A DNA stretch of 64,000 nucleotides from Flaccisagitta enflata (GCA_965153355.1 OZ231128.1:37076001-37140000), one strand, 5' to 3'; shown: positions 27,905 to 43,640, numbered from the stretch's first letter. Made by a program: numbers and translations. The notes: generated by a model from the sequence alone, not told the origin.

Positions 27905-28076
27905 ACATCTTCTTTCCATTCTATTATCTCATTGGTTTTCCCAATCCCTTGTTTCTTTTAGCCTCCTTAACGTGATTAAAATATTTTTTTTCTATCTCCT
28001 CTTTGCATTTTCTTGATTAGTCTATTTTTTTTTCACATCCGTTATTCCCCCAAACCATATAATATTTCCCACATGA

Positions 28077-28213
<137 letters not shown>

Positions 28214-28219
28214 TCATTT

Positions 28220-29597
<1,378 letters not shown>

Positions 29598-30183
29598 TGT
29601 GTCACAATAATTGGTCCAAATATAATGATAGATAGAAAATAAGAAGTATTATCACAGTGACGACATTTGAAACTTCGTTCATAAACAATGAACGAAGTGA
29701 CGACGTCGTCATGACGTTAATTCTTGAGCAACAGGCGCTCTCTCATTGTCTAAACTGTGTGCATTGAACTTTTTTGTACATGGTCATTTAGTTTACCCTT
29801 TTAATAAAGATCTTTAATTCTGCTCTGTCTGTCTCTCAGTCTCTCTGTCAACTTCAATTTCCTCTGTCTATTTTAGGTTGATAACAGAATTTTAAAAAAT
29901 TGAAAGGAAAAAATTAGTGTACAAGTGAAAAATCTAATCAAGATTGAACAAATGAATAATATAACTTCTGTTTTTATCTCATCTGATTGTTTATTTATTT
30001 ATTCATTTATTTTTTTCTACAACAATCATTGTAACTGAAAACTAGTTGTAAGCCACAATTTGCTTTAGGCAATCATTTTCATCAAAGATGATAAAGAAAA
30101 ATTATTCAGAGTACCTTGTTGAAATGAAGTCTCTTGTTTAGATATTTTTTCTTTTTTTTATGGGGAGAAATGTTAGAGAGAGG

Positions 30184-30443
30184 AATGAACAAATGAATGA
30201 ATGAATGAATGCATGAACGAATGAATGAATGTATGAAAGAATAAATGAATAAAAAGGAAGGAAGGAAAAAATAAAAAAAAAATAAACACATCAATTAATA
30301 AATAGATTAGAATTTAACAGTGTCAATTACTTATTGTAGGAATGAATGCTAGTTTTGGACATTCATGCTATTTAAATCAATTGTAAAACATTCCATCTAA
30401 TGTAAACAGAAAAAAAAGTTTGCTTAGATTCAGAAAAAAGTAA

Positions 30444-30517
<74 letters not shown>

Positions 30518-30562
30518 ACAGACAGACAGACAGACAGACAGACAGATAAACAGACAGACAGA
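30184..30562. repeat. (GAAT)n, (GA)n and (CAGA)n tracts
   Basis: GAAT at 30184-30245, GA at 30447-30514 and CAGA at 30519-30562, with unique AT-rich sequence between the first two. Confidence 0.9.
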
Positions 30563-31360
30563 GAGTCAAAAATGGAAAAAGCTGATTTCACACAGTTCAG
30601 ACACAGAGGTTGGGGGATAATTTACGTTATTACGACGTCGCAACAACGTGCATTCAACACTAACATACTCATTTTTTGCAAGCTGTGTCGTAACTACGTG
30701 GTTGCCCCGAAAATAATATAATATGAAGCAAAAATTTAAAAATTAATAAAAATGTTTAGAAGAAAAAAAACTTTTATCTTGATCATGCCATTTCAAAAAA
30801 AAAAAATTATTTAGTTCTAAAGCAAAACTTAAAACCTTTTTTTGTGTCCTGAGATAATGTATTTTCTGTTTTTAACATCATTATCTTAAAATGATGGAAA
30901 AATGATTATAGTTTGGTTTTGATGCTTTGAAAATGTTTGACCTCAGTTTGTGGCATGAGCCTTGAACATGAAGTTAGTAGTCTTTATAAGTCGAGTGTTA
31001 TACTATTCTACACCCTGCCACATTTTCCTTTGTTTTCTTCTGCAGACATTAAAAGAACTTGAAGAATGAATCTGCTTCTGTTATAAGCATAATTCTGTTA
31101 TTAGCTGGTCCAATAGAGTGAGGTTCAACTGTAGTTTGGTTTCAATGTTTTGAAAATGTTGGTCAACAGTTTGTGACATAAGCTTTCACACTTAAAGAAC
31201 TTTCTCCTTCTCCTAGTGGTTAGGATTTGGGTCTAAGGACTGATATTGATGGTCTTAGGTCTTAGGGCTAGGATTTGGGATTGAGGTTAGGATTTGGGCC
31301 ATGAGGCAGAGACATGGGCTTTGAAGCTGAGATACAGGCAAGATAGAGAAGTAGTAGTTT

Positions 31361-31484
<124 letters not shown>

Positions 31485-31755
31485 GCCACAGACAGCATAC
31501 AACCGAAAGAATCAAGTAAAAGAGAGAACTTACTGTTTCTCAGTGCTCCAAATTCGGAGCACTGAGAAAATACGATTTTTAGGAGCACTGAGACTTTGTA
31601 CCCTCGGAGCACCGCGTCGCGCCCGTTTTGCTGCCCTCATGGATCATTATTGTCATCGGTGATGACTGACATGTTTTGTTTTTTTTCACTCTTCTGTTCC
31701 CATTTTCGACGCCCGCTTCTCGCCCCTGACTATCCAAGAATGTGATGCGTTTTTT

Positions 31756-32033
<278 letters not shown>

Positions 32034-32129
32034 CTTCAGTCCGGGCCTGGCGGCTGTTGTTCCAATCCCTTCCCTTAAACAAATATTGAGGCGGACAAAT
32101 CCCGGCTTTATCATTCTATCAATTTCCCG

Positions 32130-32520
32130 TTTGCGGGCACGTCGGTGCACTGTGTCCGAATTACGACAATAACTGGTTGGTGCACTTTGTCCGAATTACG
32201 ACAATAACTGGTTGGTGCACTGCGTCCCATTCACGACATTAACTAGTCGGTGCACTGTGTCTTAATTATGACGTTAACTAGTCGTTGCACTGTATCCAAA
32301 TTACGACAATAACTGGTTGTTGCACTGTAATAACAACTTGTCTTCAGATCAAAGCTTAGCTGTAGATGCATTGTTTCCCATATGTGATCATAAATTTCAC
32401 AGCTCCTCCCATATATGGTTATGACTGGTTGACACGCAGTGTGCCAGTAACGATCAAAACTGGTTGATGCACTGTTTCCCGGTTATGATCAAAACTGGTT
32501 GATGTTTCATTCACAATTGA
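32130..32520. repeat. About 36-bp minisatellite, diverged
   Basis: Units with GTGCACTGTGTCCGAATTAC and GACAATAACTGGTTG, decaying toward 32520. Confidence 0.75.
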
Positions 32521-33267
32521 TAATCCTTTTTTTTTTTTTTTGCTAGGTGGCTTACAATTCGGCGATCTGTGTGGCGTCTCTATTACCTCTTTGGCCACGT
32601 TTACGCTGTCAGAGATTATCAATGTTTGATTTCTGTTAGAAGAAAATATTGACCACTTGACATTTATGACCATTCTTAGGTTCATTGAGCACCCATTTGG
32701 GCCTTGGGTCTTGGGTAATTCATCTAGAATGCCATAGCGGATTTTTTTTTTTCTGGTGATAGTTGACCAATCACACATACATTAATAATGTAATGCCTCT
32801 CTGCCCGTTGCATAAGCAGGCCTAAACGATAATTATGTTAAATATGATTTCATAGTGTTATTGGCGTGATTTTTACTGTCTAATTCATGAATACATGACA
32901 CCTGAAAAAATCGCCAACTTAGGAAAAGTGCTGCGTCAAAACAGAGTGAGCTACTGACCCTAGATTGATCGCATTTTAAATAATTCATAAATACAACACA
33001 TTAAAATGGGACCAATTTGGGGTCAGTTGCTCAATTTGTTTAGGCGCAGCACCTTTTGTCCTTTTCGATGTTGAGGCTTCAGTCCCGATGTCCGTGCATG
33101 TATGAGCAAGATGTTAAAACGTTGAGCGTGAACTTTCTCCTTTTCTCCCGGTTAAGACGGTCATCATAGCGGCAAAAAGCTTGCTCGAGAACTTTTTTCT
33201 GTGTTCCTTCGTTGTTTTGACGTTCAGCCGATGTTTGTGTTTGTTTTTTATCTTGAGAGAGAGAGAA

Positions 33268-33389
<122 letters not shown>

Positions 33390-33619
33390 CGTGTGTGTGC
33401 GCGTTTGTGTTTCTTTCTCTGTTCGAGGCTCTCTGTGTTTATGATCCTGTGTTGTTCTTCTGATATCTGCGTCTGTCTGTGTGCAACGTACGGACAAAAA
33501 CATGTTTGAGGATTTTGTGAGTTTGCAACAATTACGTAATGCTAACTTTTACTTCAAAAACTGTAAAATTTGTTTTTATACTAAGCATTGAGAATGGTTC
33601 TCTGTTTTCGTTTGACCGT

Positions 33620-34272
33620 TTTTGGGCAGCGGCCCAAAAGGGTCGATGACCTATGCTTTCACACATACAGGGAATTTTCTCCTTCTTCCCCATCCATCCA
33701 TCCGTCCCTCTCTACTCAAATCCTAGCTTTGACGCCCAAATCCCAGCCTCGAGGCCCAAATCCCAGGCTCAAGGCCCAAATCCCAGCCTTGGGCTCAAAT
33801 CCCGGCCTCAAAGCCCAAATTCCCATCTTTGAGGCTCAGATCATATCCTTGGGACTCAGATTCCATCCCCAACGCCCAAGTCCAATCCTGGAGGCCCAAA
33901 TCCAATCCTGAAGGCCCAAATCTCAGCCTCGAAGCCCAAATCCCAACCTCGAGGCCCCACTCCCAGCCTCAAGGCCCCAATCACACCCTCAACGCCCAAA
34001 TCCCAGCCTCAAGGCCCAAATCCTAGCCTCCTGACCCAAATCCTAGCCTCCAGGCCCTAATTCGAGCCTCTAGGCCCAAATCTCAGCCTTCAGGCCTAAT
34101 TCCCTAAATCTCCGCCTGAAGACCCAAATCTCAATTGCCAGGAGAATAAGAAAATTCAAAGCATAGGTCATCGAACCCTTTAGGGCTGCTGCCCTGCTCC
34201 CTCCCTCAACTTCAAGCACAACTTACCTAAGCAGGGCAAGGGTACCGCTGACCATCTAACGCTTTTGCGACT
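33620..34272 (+). repeat. RF-B minisatellite-bearing repeat, copy 2
   Basis: GCAGCGGCCCAAAAGGGTCG at the left is inverted at 34168-34200. Between them is an array of AAATCCCAGCCTCGAGGCCC units (33712-34137). It ends CTGACCATCTAACGCTTTTG. Confidence 0.7.
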
Positions 34273-34279
34273 ATTCAAA

Positions 34280-35480
34280 ACTGGAGCTAAAGTGGTCCCA
34301 ATGCAATGTCGCCTATGAATGGGGCGGAGAATTAACTTCATGAGTTTACCCGGCTAAAAACAACGCCATCTACATTGCTACATAATTTCTCAATTCGCCC
34401 GGCTCATCCACAACTTCATTCCACCGCCCCTTCTTCGCATCCCCTCCTCACGTTCCACGCTCCAGTGAATAATAACTCCGTTTCTCGCTCAATCCGCCCA
34501 GCTCTTGCGCAACTACATCACCTCCGTCGCCTTTTGTTTGTGTTTACTCTCTTTGCTCGTTTCTCCAAGCGCTTCCTCCCTTTCTTTTGTTCTTTTATTA
34601 TTAGCCCGCATCTTTCGCGGGGGCAGAACGCGTGTGTGCGCGCGCATCTGGCAGTGTATTTGCCGTGCGTGCGTATCGCCGTGCGTGCGTATCGCCGTGC
34701 CTTCGTATCGCTATTTGCGCGAATCGCCTTGTGTTTTCATTCTCTTTCTGTTAGTGTCTTTTTCTTTGTTAAACCTGAATTCTCAGAGAAATTGAAAAGG
34801 TTTTTTTCTTTTATGAGATAAACTTTTAAATGTTGATCTATATGCAAATTATACCGTCTTCCAAACAAAAATTATATATTCAGGAGCGGCACTTATTGAA
34901 AGACCAAACTTGATTGTTTTTAACGTGGAGTAAATAGATATATCAGACCTCACCCAATGAAAAATTTACAAAAGAGGCCATGACTATCAAATTTCACGGT
35001 AACTCTCGGTCTCGTATCACGTGTATTTAATGTGTACACGCATCATCATGCGTGCCGCCATGGGGGACCCATCGTTTTCAATAAGCGCAAGTCCCGGGTC
35101 CTTCACGTCTGGAAAAGCCTGAGTCTCCCTCAACGTTCACACTCCAGAACCCACGGAAGAAAAGGGGGAAGAGAAGGAGTTGGGCATAACTTTTGGCGAA
35201 ATTTCTTTTTTGTTTATGTTGTTGTGCCAGACAGAGTCTCTAACAGATTGAGCCAGACACAAAGACAAATTCAGCCGAGTATGGGGCAAGGGAAGAGTAT
35301 GGGGTATGGGGCGTCGAAGGGGCAAGGGTGACAACGGAGGAAAGATTAGAACTGTCGATATTATTGACACTTAGTAAGATGACACCTGCATTCTGCCATA
35401 GTTCACAGACTAAAATTATGTTACCGAAAGATGGACTTAGCCTATTATGGAGATGCGAGGACGCATCTAAAAATGTGAGA
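34280..35480. other. No gene seen
   Basis: Includes a GTGCGTATCGCC short repeat at about 34655-34710. Frames are short and unlike known proteins. Confidence 0.45.
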
Positions 35481-35484
35481 TGAA

Positions 35485-35650
35485 ACCCCGCGTCAACCCC
35501 GCGCCAACCCCGCGCCAACCCCGAGCCAACCCCGAGCTCAAGGTTGCCCGGGGTTGCTCGCGGTTTGCTTGGTGTCAGAAGGCGGAAAGGCGCGTCTTTT
35601 CATGACATGACAGATATTGTCAACCCCAAAGCAAACCCCGAGCAACCCAA
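35485..35650. repeat. Short CAACCCCGCGC array with inverted copy
   Basis: CAACCCCGAGC units face GGGGTTGCTCG units, so this can fold back. Confidence 0.6.
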
Positions 35651-35909
35651 ATTTCAATGGTAACATTCTGATTTTTAAAAAAAACACAGTACTCGGTAGC
35701 CAACCTCCATGTCTCGGTGAGTGTTATCATATGATATCATATGATGCATTTGCCAACTTGTCAAATAACCTACTAACCTATCGACCAGAAAAGAGGCATT
35801 TGGGTTTAAAAGAATGAGAAAATAAAATATGGAGAAGGATAAAGAGGAGAAGAAAGGATGAATAAGATGAAAGAAGGCTGAAGACAGGCGACGAAACATG
35901 ATGGATGAC

Positions 35910-35912
<3 letters not shown>

Positions 35913-35967
<55 letters not shown>

Positions 35968-36104
35968 GTGGAGATTCTTTGGCACTGAGAGTCTTAGACA
36001 CATAAACTAGTTTGTACTACGTTGCGTTGGAGATATGCTAGCTACATACAAGTGACATACAACTCTCAGAAACACACACAGACACACACACACACACACA
36101 CACA

Positions 36105-36199
<95 letters not shown>

Positions 36200-36240
36200 A
36201 AACAAACAAACACACACACACAAACACACCAACACACATA
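35913..36240. repeat. (GA)n and (CA)n tracts
   Basis: GA at 35913-35968; CA at 36075-36195 continuing as AAACACAC variants. Confidence 0.9.
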
Positions 36241-36469
36241 CACACTGACGCACATACTTTCATAAATAGAACGTGAACTTCTGGTAAATATGAAGAAAAT
36301 AGAGAGGGATGAGTGATTGAGTAAAGAAGAAGCATAATGGAGAGACAATGGCGGCATCTCTGAATGGCGGCATTTCTGCGCGAAAAGTGGGGAAATAGAG
36401 GAGAAGTTGAAAGAGAAGAATGACGCCTTTTTGCCATAGACTTTGATAAATAACCGCTTGATTCGCGTG

Positions 36470-36810
36470 CACTCCCCCCTAAATCATATGCACTCGCGCC
36501 TGATTTGCGTGCACTCATGCCTGATTCACGTGCACTTGCCCCTGATTCGCGTGCACTCGGGTAGGGTCCAGTAGTCCTACAGTACTTAGTACTACCTCCC
36601 AGTAGTCCTAATGGTCCACTAGTACTATCAGCCACTAGTCCTCTTATCCACTAGTCCTACATTTCACTAGTCCTAAGGTTGTTTGAAGAGGAGTGTCAGT
36701 AGTCCTAACATACTACTTCCACTAGTCCTAAGGGATTTTGCTGAACAAAGTTCAGTAGTCCTAAGGCAATACTGCCAGTAATCCTAAAGCACCACTGCCA
36801 GTAGTCCTAA
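36470..36810. repeat. Two adjoining minisatellites
   Basis: GCGTGCACTCGCCCCTGATT units to 36560, then units built on AGTAGTCCTAA to 36810. Confidence 0.75.
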
Positions 36811-37253
36811 CGCAGATTTGTTTCCCCTGCTAGTCAGGCAAGCGTCAGATCTTCCTGCAGGATGATCCTTATTTTCGAGTTAGTTTCCAATGATCCCCCT
36901 TAGTTTGAGATGATCCATTCTATTTTCAAAAAGAAATAAGTTATTTAATAGTAAGTCTTAACAATTGTCTCTGTTTATCAGACGTTCTGTTATGCCCCCA
37001 TATTCATGGCAGTTGCCCGGTTCGCGATCAAATTGGTACTTTGTGGTATTAAAAAGCAATTTCAGGTCTTGTTGAGGATTTTCTACCTTCCCTGGAGTGG
37101 CGGTTTTGGTTTTACTACCATGGGTAATAAGTGATTGTTGGGAAAATGTCCAATTTTGGTCACTTTGGCCCCAAATTTAGGCCAGTTTGCCTCAGAAATC
37201 GAACCTAAAATCCATGAGATTATTAAAGTAGAGCTCAAGATCTAACCAGTGCA

Positions 37254-38316
37254 CTGTAGAATATAAGACAAGATACCGAGACATGAGGCCAAAATATTGA
37301 CCTTTGAATTTGGCCATGGGAATTTTTTCTGGGTGTTATATATGTTTATAGTAACTGTCTGGACCACCAAGAGTCACCTGAACCGCATATTTTACCCTTG
37401 GCACCCTTTAGAAGCAGGATACTCCGGCCTTTTCCATAAAAATCCCAATTTTTGGCTTTCTCTCATCACAGAAGCAGTTTCCTCATTTTCTTTCAGTTTT
37501 GATCAAAAAGTGGGGAATGTTTGGCTAAAGCACGACTAAATAGCTCTATCAGAGCAGAGACCGGCTTCTGCTTTCAGTTTTTTGATCGCTTAATCAAAAT
37601 ATACAAATTAAAGCAATCAACTTTTTCATCTTATTAGCTATATGGAGCTGTTAAAAAATTTGCACGGATTTGCACGGTCTGTGACTGGTTATTTCACATT
37701 ATTTGAACTCTTTCTTTGAGTATTAGATCGGATCTAGACCCGGCAAATCCCGGGATCAATCTTTTTTTTTCCTCAGAATGCGCCCTTAATTTCTTCTTTA
37801 TTTCCTTCGTTGCTATCTCTCTCTCTCCATCCTTACAAATACATGTCGCTATCTCTCTCTCATCGACAATCAAGGAGTCAAATTTCATGACGCAAACAGG
37901 AGCAATATGTCTTGAACTTATGGTAGTATTATTTATAGAAATTCAATGTTTGGAATATAGGACGAGGATACAGGGAGGAGGAAGGGAAGAGGAGGGGAGG
38001 ATGAAGAAGAGGGGAGGAGGAGGAGGAGGAGGAGGAGGAGGAGGAAGAGAGGGAGGAAAAGGAGGAACAATCAAGAAGAACTGTTTCTTTTGTTTCCTCT
38101 TTTTCCCTCTGTTCTTCTTATTTCTTACCCTCTGTTTTCCATTTCTTGTCTCATTCCCTTCCCTGATGATGAATCGAGCACATGATTCGAAAATTAGGAA
38201 AAAACATCTGTTTTTCTTATACACTGACTCACCCATAGTGAAATACGTACAACTGCTTAATTGACTATCGTCACAGTGTAGAGATGTCGTTCAATATCTC
38301 TCTCTCTCTCTCTCTG

Positions 38317-38360
<44 letters not shown>

Positions 38361-38401
38361 ACACACACACCCGTATGCACGCAGACACACACAGACACAC
38401 G

Positions 38402-38479
<78 letters not shown>

Positions 38480-38567
38480 CTGGAACGCATCTTCCTAGGA
38501 TTCGAACTGGGAACAAGTCGGGGTTTGTTGTTTGTGTTTCGGCCAATCTGATTGGTCAAGAGGACTC

Positions 38568-38622
<55 letters not shown>

Positions 38623-39084
38623 ATCAAAATCAAGTCTGTTCGTTTCAGCATCATATCATTGACATGACGATGACAGTAGTTATGAAAACATTGTTAAATG
38701 ATAACAACAGCAACATCAACGTTGACAACAACGACAACAACAACAACAAGAACCGCAACAACAATATCAACAACAACAACATTAACAACAACACTAACAA
38801 CAAGATATGACGTTTCATCGAGCTTTGAGTGCATTCAGTAAACTAATGAGAAAATGAAAAAACAATCTGCGTTTTCATTCTAGCTCTAGATCATCAGACT
38901 TACCTCAGAATGTCAAAAAAACTCAAAATATACCAAAAATATTGGCTGCTTTGGTGTCGAAACTGTCAATTTAAGTAATGTTGTGCATTGTGAGACGTAT
39001 CACTCGCATTAGAAACAGACATAGTGATGACGATGACTAGCGATAAAATTTGTCTCGAAAAATCGCATTTTATCCCATAGTGCA
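37254..39084. mobile_element. Insertion inside the left arm of the fold-back element
   Basis: The right arm reads continuously through AACCAGTGGTGCAATC. In the left arm the same block is split, with AGTGCA repeated at 37248-37253 and 39079-39084. The 1.8-kb insert carries (GAG)n, (CT)n, (AC)n, (AT)n and (AAC)n tracts and no recognisable gene. Whether it is one element or several is not clear. Confidence 0.5.
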
Positions 39085-40281
39085 GTGGTGCAATCCGCAT
39101 GTTTTTATCTATTTTTGTTTAGATTTTAGAGGGTTTTAAATATGGGGCTTGTGCGCGTTTTTTTGCATTATGAAATTTGGGGGAAAATTTGACAATTTTC
39201 ACGTTTTTCACTATATCGCAGCCTTGGATTGACGAATCTTTAAAAAATTGGTGACCAAATTGAAGAGTTTTTGATGCTCCAACTGATTCCGGAAATTTTT
39301 TGGATCAATATGGCCTCAAAAAAATTTTATTTTATCTCAAAGCAGGTGAAAAAAAACAAATTTTAACGTCATTTAGGCTATTTCTTTTTAAAAAATTAGG
39401 CCACTTCCAAACTGAAAATTGACTTAAAATTCATAAGCAAATCAAACTGCTGCTCAAGAGCTAATCAGTGGTGCAATCGGCCTGTTCAGATGTTACTGCA
39501 TTCAATTTTTATAGAACTTCAAATATACAAGGGTATGGTGAAATGTTGATTTTTTATCTTTTTGGTCATTTTTGGCGCAAAATTAGGCCACTTCGCCTTT
39601 GAAATTGAACCTAAAATCCATGAGATTATGAAACTAGAGCTCAAAAGCTAACCAGTGGCGCAATCTGCATATTTCCATCTTTATTTGTTAAGATTTGAGA
39701 GGGTTTTAAAGATAGGGCTCATGAAGGCTTATTTCTAACATTAAATGTGAGGAAAAATGGACTTTTTTCATGTTTTTTGCCATATCTCACCTTTGTATGA
39801 ACCAATTTTGAAAAAATTGTGAACCAATTTTGAAAAAATTGGTGACAAAATTAAAAAAATTTTGATGTTCTAGCTGAGCCTGAAAAATTTTTTGACCGAT
39901 ATGGCCTTAAATTTTTTTTATTGACTCAGTAGGTGCAAAAAAGTCAACTCCTATGTCATTTTAGTGATTTTACATTCAATGATGCCAGATACTACCTAGC
40001 TCATATGTTTATCACCTCACTTATTGAACAATATCTCCATTTTAAATGATAATTTCTAAGCGAAATCTGTGAGATTCTGAAACTAGAATGAATTTCCGAT
40101 TGAATACCGCAAACCATTTAGAAATGACATGCAAAACAAAATTGCTTCTCCAATTCAAAATGGCGAAAATTGATTCATCCAATTTTCCATCGTTCTCTCT
40201 TTAAAACTGGAAGCATTATGCATCATTTTCTTCATTATTTAAAGTTGCTATACCTTTTCAATTTTTTTTGTACTTTGTACA

Positions 40282-40507
40282 ATGGGACGTGCAAGTAAAA
40301 AGATTTTGGTTGATAAGGGTGCAATTGTCACTCTTAGAGACAAGAGCCTGACACACAATTGCTCAACTCTCTGGTGCGGGACTGACAAGGATCGCCCTCA
40401 TGGCCTGTAGGAAGATCATGCCATCCTACCTCAAATTTCTTTACGCAAGTATGCCGAGGCTTATGAAGGCAGTGGTTGATGCCCAAGGTGGTCACACTAA
40501 GTATTGA
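40282..40507 (+). pseudogene. Internally deleted Tc1-type transposase remnant
   Basis: The ATG at 40282 opens MGRASKKILVDKGAIVTLRD, the first helix-turn-helix of Tc1-type transposases, and stops at 40410. About 40 bases later another frame gives SMPRLMKAVVDAQGGHTKY and a stop at 40507, the typical Tc1 C-terminus. The whole DDE core is missing. It sits in the spacer of the 37-42 kb fold-back element. Confidence 0.75.
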
Positions 40508-40663
40508 ATATGTTCCTTACATGTATTTGTCTTATCTATCGAATAAATCAACTCATTCTCAAGAAGGTGATAAACTTTTGAGCTAGATAGTATACGGCCA
40601 CAAGGCAGTCACTTACGGGTGGGCAGGGGCAGAGTGTGCTATCTCTGTACGTCTCTCTCTCTG

Positions 40664-40726
<63 letters not shown>

Positions 40727-42867
40727 GCCAATAGGGCGAATTTGATGTTGTCACCGCGTAGATTCTTTCTATTCTTCAGAACATTCTGAATCACTAAGAT
40801 GGTTTCAGCTCTCATTTGCTGCATCTTCTCCAAGTCCGGGATGGTCAACTTGCAGCAATGTTATGAACGAATCTTTGCTCCATTTTGTGCACAATTGTGA
40901 ATGAGGCAGAGTCCCTCATAATAGCAATTTGAGCATTATAGCCCCTGCCCACCCACTATACAGCTCCTGCCCAAAACAACCCCTGCCCGCCCAAAACAGC
41001 CCCTGCCCGGCAAAATCACGGCCCCTGCCCACCCACACACTGCCCTATCCCATGCACATTCTGCCCCTGCCCACCCATTTATGGCCGTATATCTTGAAAA
41101 TAAAATTGTCAAAATGATCAAAAATTGGATTTTTATTCACCTGCTTTGAGAGACAATAAAAAAAATTTTGAGGCCATATCAGTCAAAAAAAAATTTCAGG
41201 ATCAGCTACAACATCAAAAAATCTTTAATCTGATTACCAATTTTTTTCAAAATCGGTTCATGCAAAGCTGAGATACAGCAAAAAACGTGAAAATGTCCAA
41301 TTTTCCTCCACATTTCATGTTGCAAAAAAGGCCTTCATAAGCCCTATCTTTAAAACCCTCTGAAATCTTAACAGATAAAGATAGAAATATGCGGATTGCA
41401 CCACTGGTTAGCTCTTGAGCTCTAGTTTTATATTCTTGTAGATTTAAGGTTCGATTTTAGAGGCAAAGGGGCCTAATTTTGCGCCAAAAGTGACCAAAAT
41501 GGTAAAAAAACAACATTTCACCATACCCTTGTATCTTTGAAATTCTGTCAAATCTAAATGCAGCAATATTCAAACATGCCATTTGCACCACCGATTAGAT
41601 CTTGAGCAGAAGTTTGATTTGCTCATGAATTTTAAGTCAATTTTCAGTTTGGAAGTGGCCTAATTTTTCAATGAAAAATAGCCAAAATGACATAAAAATT
41701 TGACTTTTTTCACCTGCTTTGAGAGTGAATAGAATTTTTTTGAGGCCATATCGATCAAAAATTTTTGCAGAATCAGCTAGAGCAACAAAAACTCTTCAAT
41801 TTGGTCACCAATTTTTTAATGATTGGTCAATCCAAAGCTGCGATATAGTGAAAAACGTGAAAACTGTCAAATTTCCCCCCAGATTTCATGTTGCAAAAAA
41901 ACCCTCACAAGTCCCATCTTTAAAACCCTCTAAAATCTAAACGAAAAAAGATAACAACATGCCGATTGCACCACTGGTTAGCTCTTGAGCTCTAGTTTGA
42001 TAATCTCATGGATTTTAGGTTAGATTTTTAAGGCGAAGTGGCCTAAATTTGAGGCCAAAGTGACCAAAAATGGACATTTTCTCAACAACCACCTTTTACC
42101 CATGATGGTAAATCCAAAACCGCTACTTCAGGGAAGGTAGAAAATCCTCAACAAGACCTGAAATTGCTTTTTAATACCACAAAGTACCGATTTAATCGCG
42201 AACCGGGCCACTCCCATGAATATGGGGGCATAACAGAACGTCTGCTGTTTATAGTCCGTATTATCATGCAAGAAACCAAAATTGATTGTTAGTAGTAGTA
42301 TAAAGGCTAGAATTTCTGAATCTGAATATGATGGTTAGGAGATAAGCTAAGAAAGTAAGATCTAATTAGTTCAGGATATAGGTTTAGATATCTTTAAATT
42401 TTTTTGTCATTTGCTAACTTTACCATTGAACTTTACCATTGAAAACTATCATTTGGGACCACAAAATGTTGACCTTTATTGATGGGGAACCTTTAAAAGC
42501 GGGGCTGTTATCGCTGGGTTCCACTGTATTTACATGCTCAAACAAACATCAATGCACTTTTTTATCGATCCTACACAAAATCTGAAAAAAAAAAATTCAA
42601 TTTGAACTTTTTATAAAACAAGGTCATTAGACCTAAGTCAGGCAGACAGACAGGCAAGCAATTTTTTTCAAAAAGACATTTGAAATGGCCATTTACTCCA
42701 CAAAGTTTCTTTTCTACCATTTGGAGACATAAAAACGCTTTAATAAGCCTTTAAAACAGTATTGTGACAGATGGACCTACCGACCGACAGACCAACCGAC
42801 CAAAAAGAGGCTTATAGAGTCGCCTAGCATGCAACTAAAAAGATTGAAAAACCATTACTCAAAAAAT

Positions 42868-42946
42868 GTTTGTCGTAGAGCATTCTGCTAGGCACCAAAT
42901 AAAAGAGAATTATCAAATTCACTTACCCTATCAATTTCGTTGGAGG
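42868..42946 (-). repeat. RF-D copy 3, partial
   Basis: Keeps only the SNEIDRVSEFDNSL-equivalent part and the TTTGTCGTAGAG end. Confidence 0.5.
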
Positions 42947-42949
42947 GAC

Positions 42950-43640
42950 CAATATAGCCAATCAGCCGGATTAACAGGGTGAGCAAAAAAATTGGTATTT
43001 ACATATTATCAATAAAACCATACTTCTAGATGGCCCAGTAAGATGAAATTTGAAACACAATCTCACAATTAGCCCTGCTGATTGCTTAAGTGCATAGGTT
43101 TTGCATTCAACTTCCCTGGTTTGCGAAAAAGGTAATTTTGCTGAAGGTACACTCTTTAATTTCACGGGATTTTTACTGGGAAAAATATGGCAAAGAACAG
43201 TGATTTTTTGTAGCTGAAAATGAAATAAAGAGTGTTATCCCAAAGTGGTAAAGGAACACTGAAATACTTTTATCAAACAGGACAACTATAATGTCTAAAA
43301 ATTTGGTCTAAGCATTCAAAAAAACCTGCAAAAACAATTTTGAATCTATTACCAATTTTCTCAGTCCATTACAGAAAATATTTTTGAGACTAGTGCAAAT
43401 TAGCCTTTCCTGCCCTTCATCACTATTTTTGTCCCCGACGAAGAGTTTTCGTCAGTGGACTATGAGGTGGACCTGATCGTGTAAGTCTGTTTGTGAGTGA
43501 GTGAGTGGGTTTAAGACCTTCTCATATCTTTGGATCCAGACTTCAGAAGTTCATGAAACTTTACCAGTGTTATGATTATGTCAATGGGAGCTTGTGTACC
43601 AATTTTCAAAAAAATTCATTAACTTTTACTACCCTTTGCC
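42950..43640. other. No gene seen
   Basis: AT-rich, non-coding; leads into the 180-bp duplication. Confidence 0.5.

Larger units (their letters stand above)
36979..42244. mobile_element. 5.27-kb fold-back DNA element with 8-bp target duplication
   Basis: Ends CAGACGTTCTGTTATGCCCC and its reverse complement. The direct flanks are CTGTTTAT at 36971-36978 and 42245-42252. Long inverted arms pair 36979-37250 with about 42000-42244, and 39085-39960 with about 41120-41960. Landmarks include the block with TTTAGATTTTAGAGGGTTTT. Only a dead Tc1 fragment is coding. An 8-bp duplication suits hAT- or P-like transposases; the family is not proven. Confidence 0.85.

Noticed and set aside
38490-38540. Possible tRNA from GGATTCGAACTGGG
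   Set aside because: A B-box-like string only; no cloverleaf, anticodon arm or A box at the right distance.
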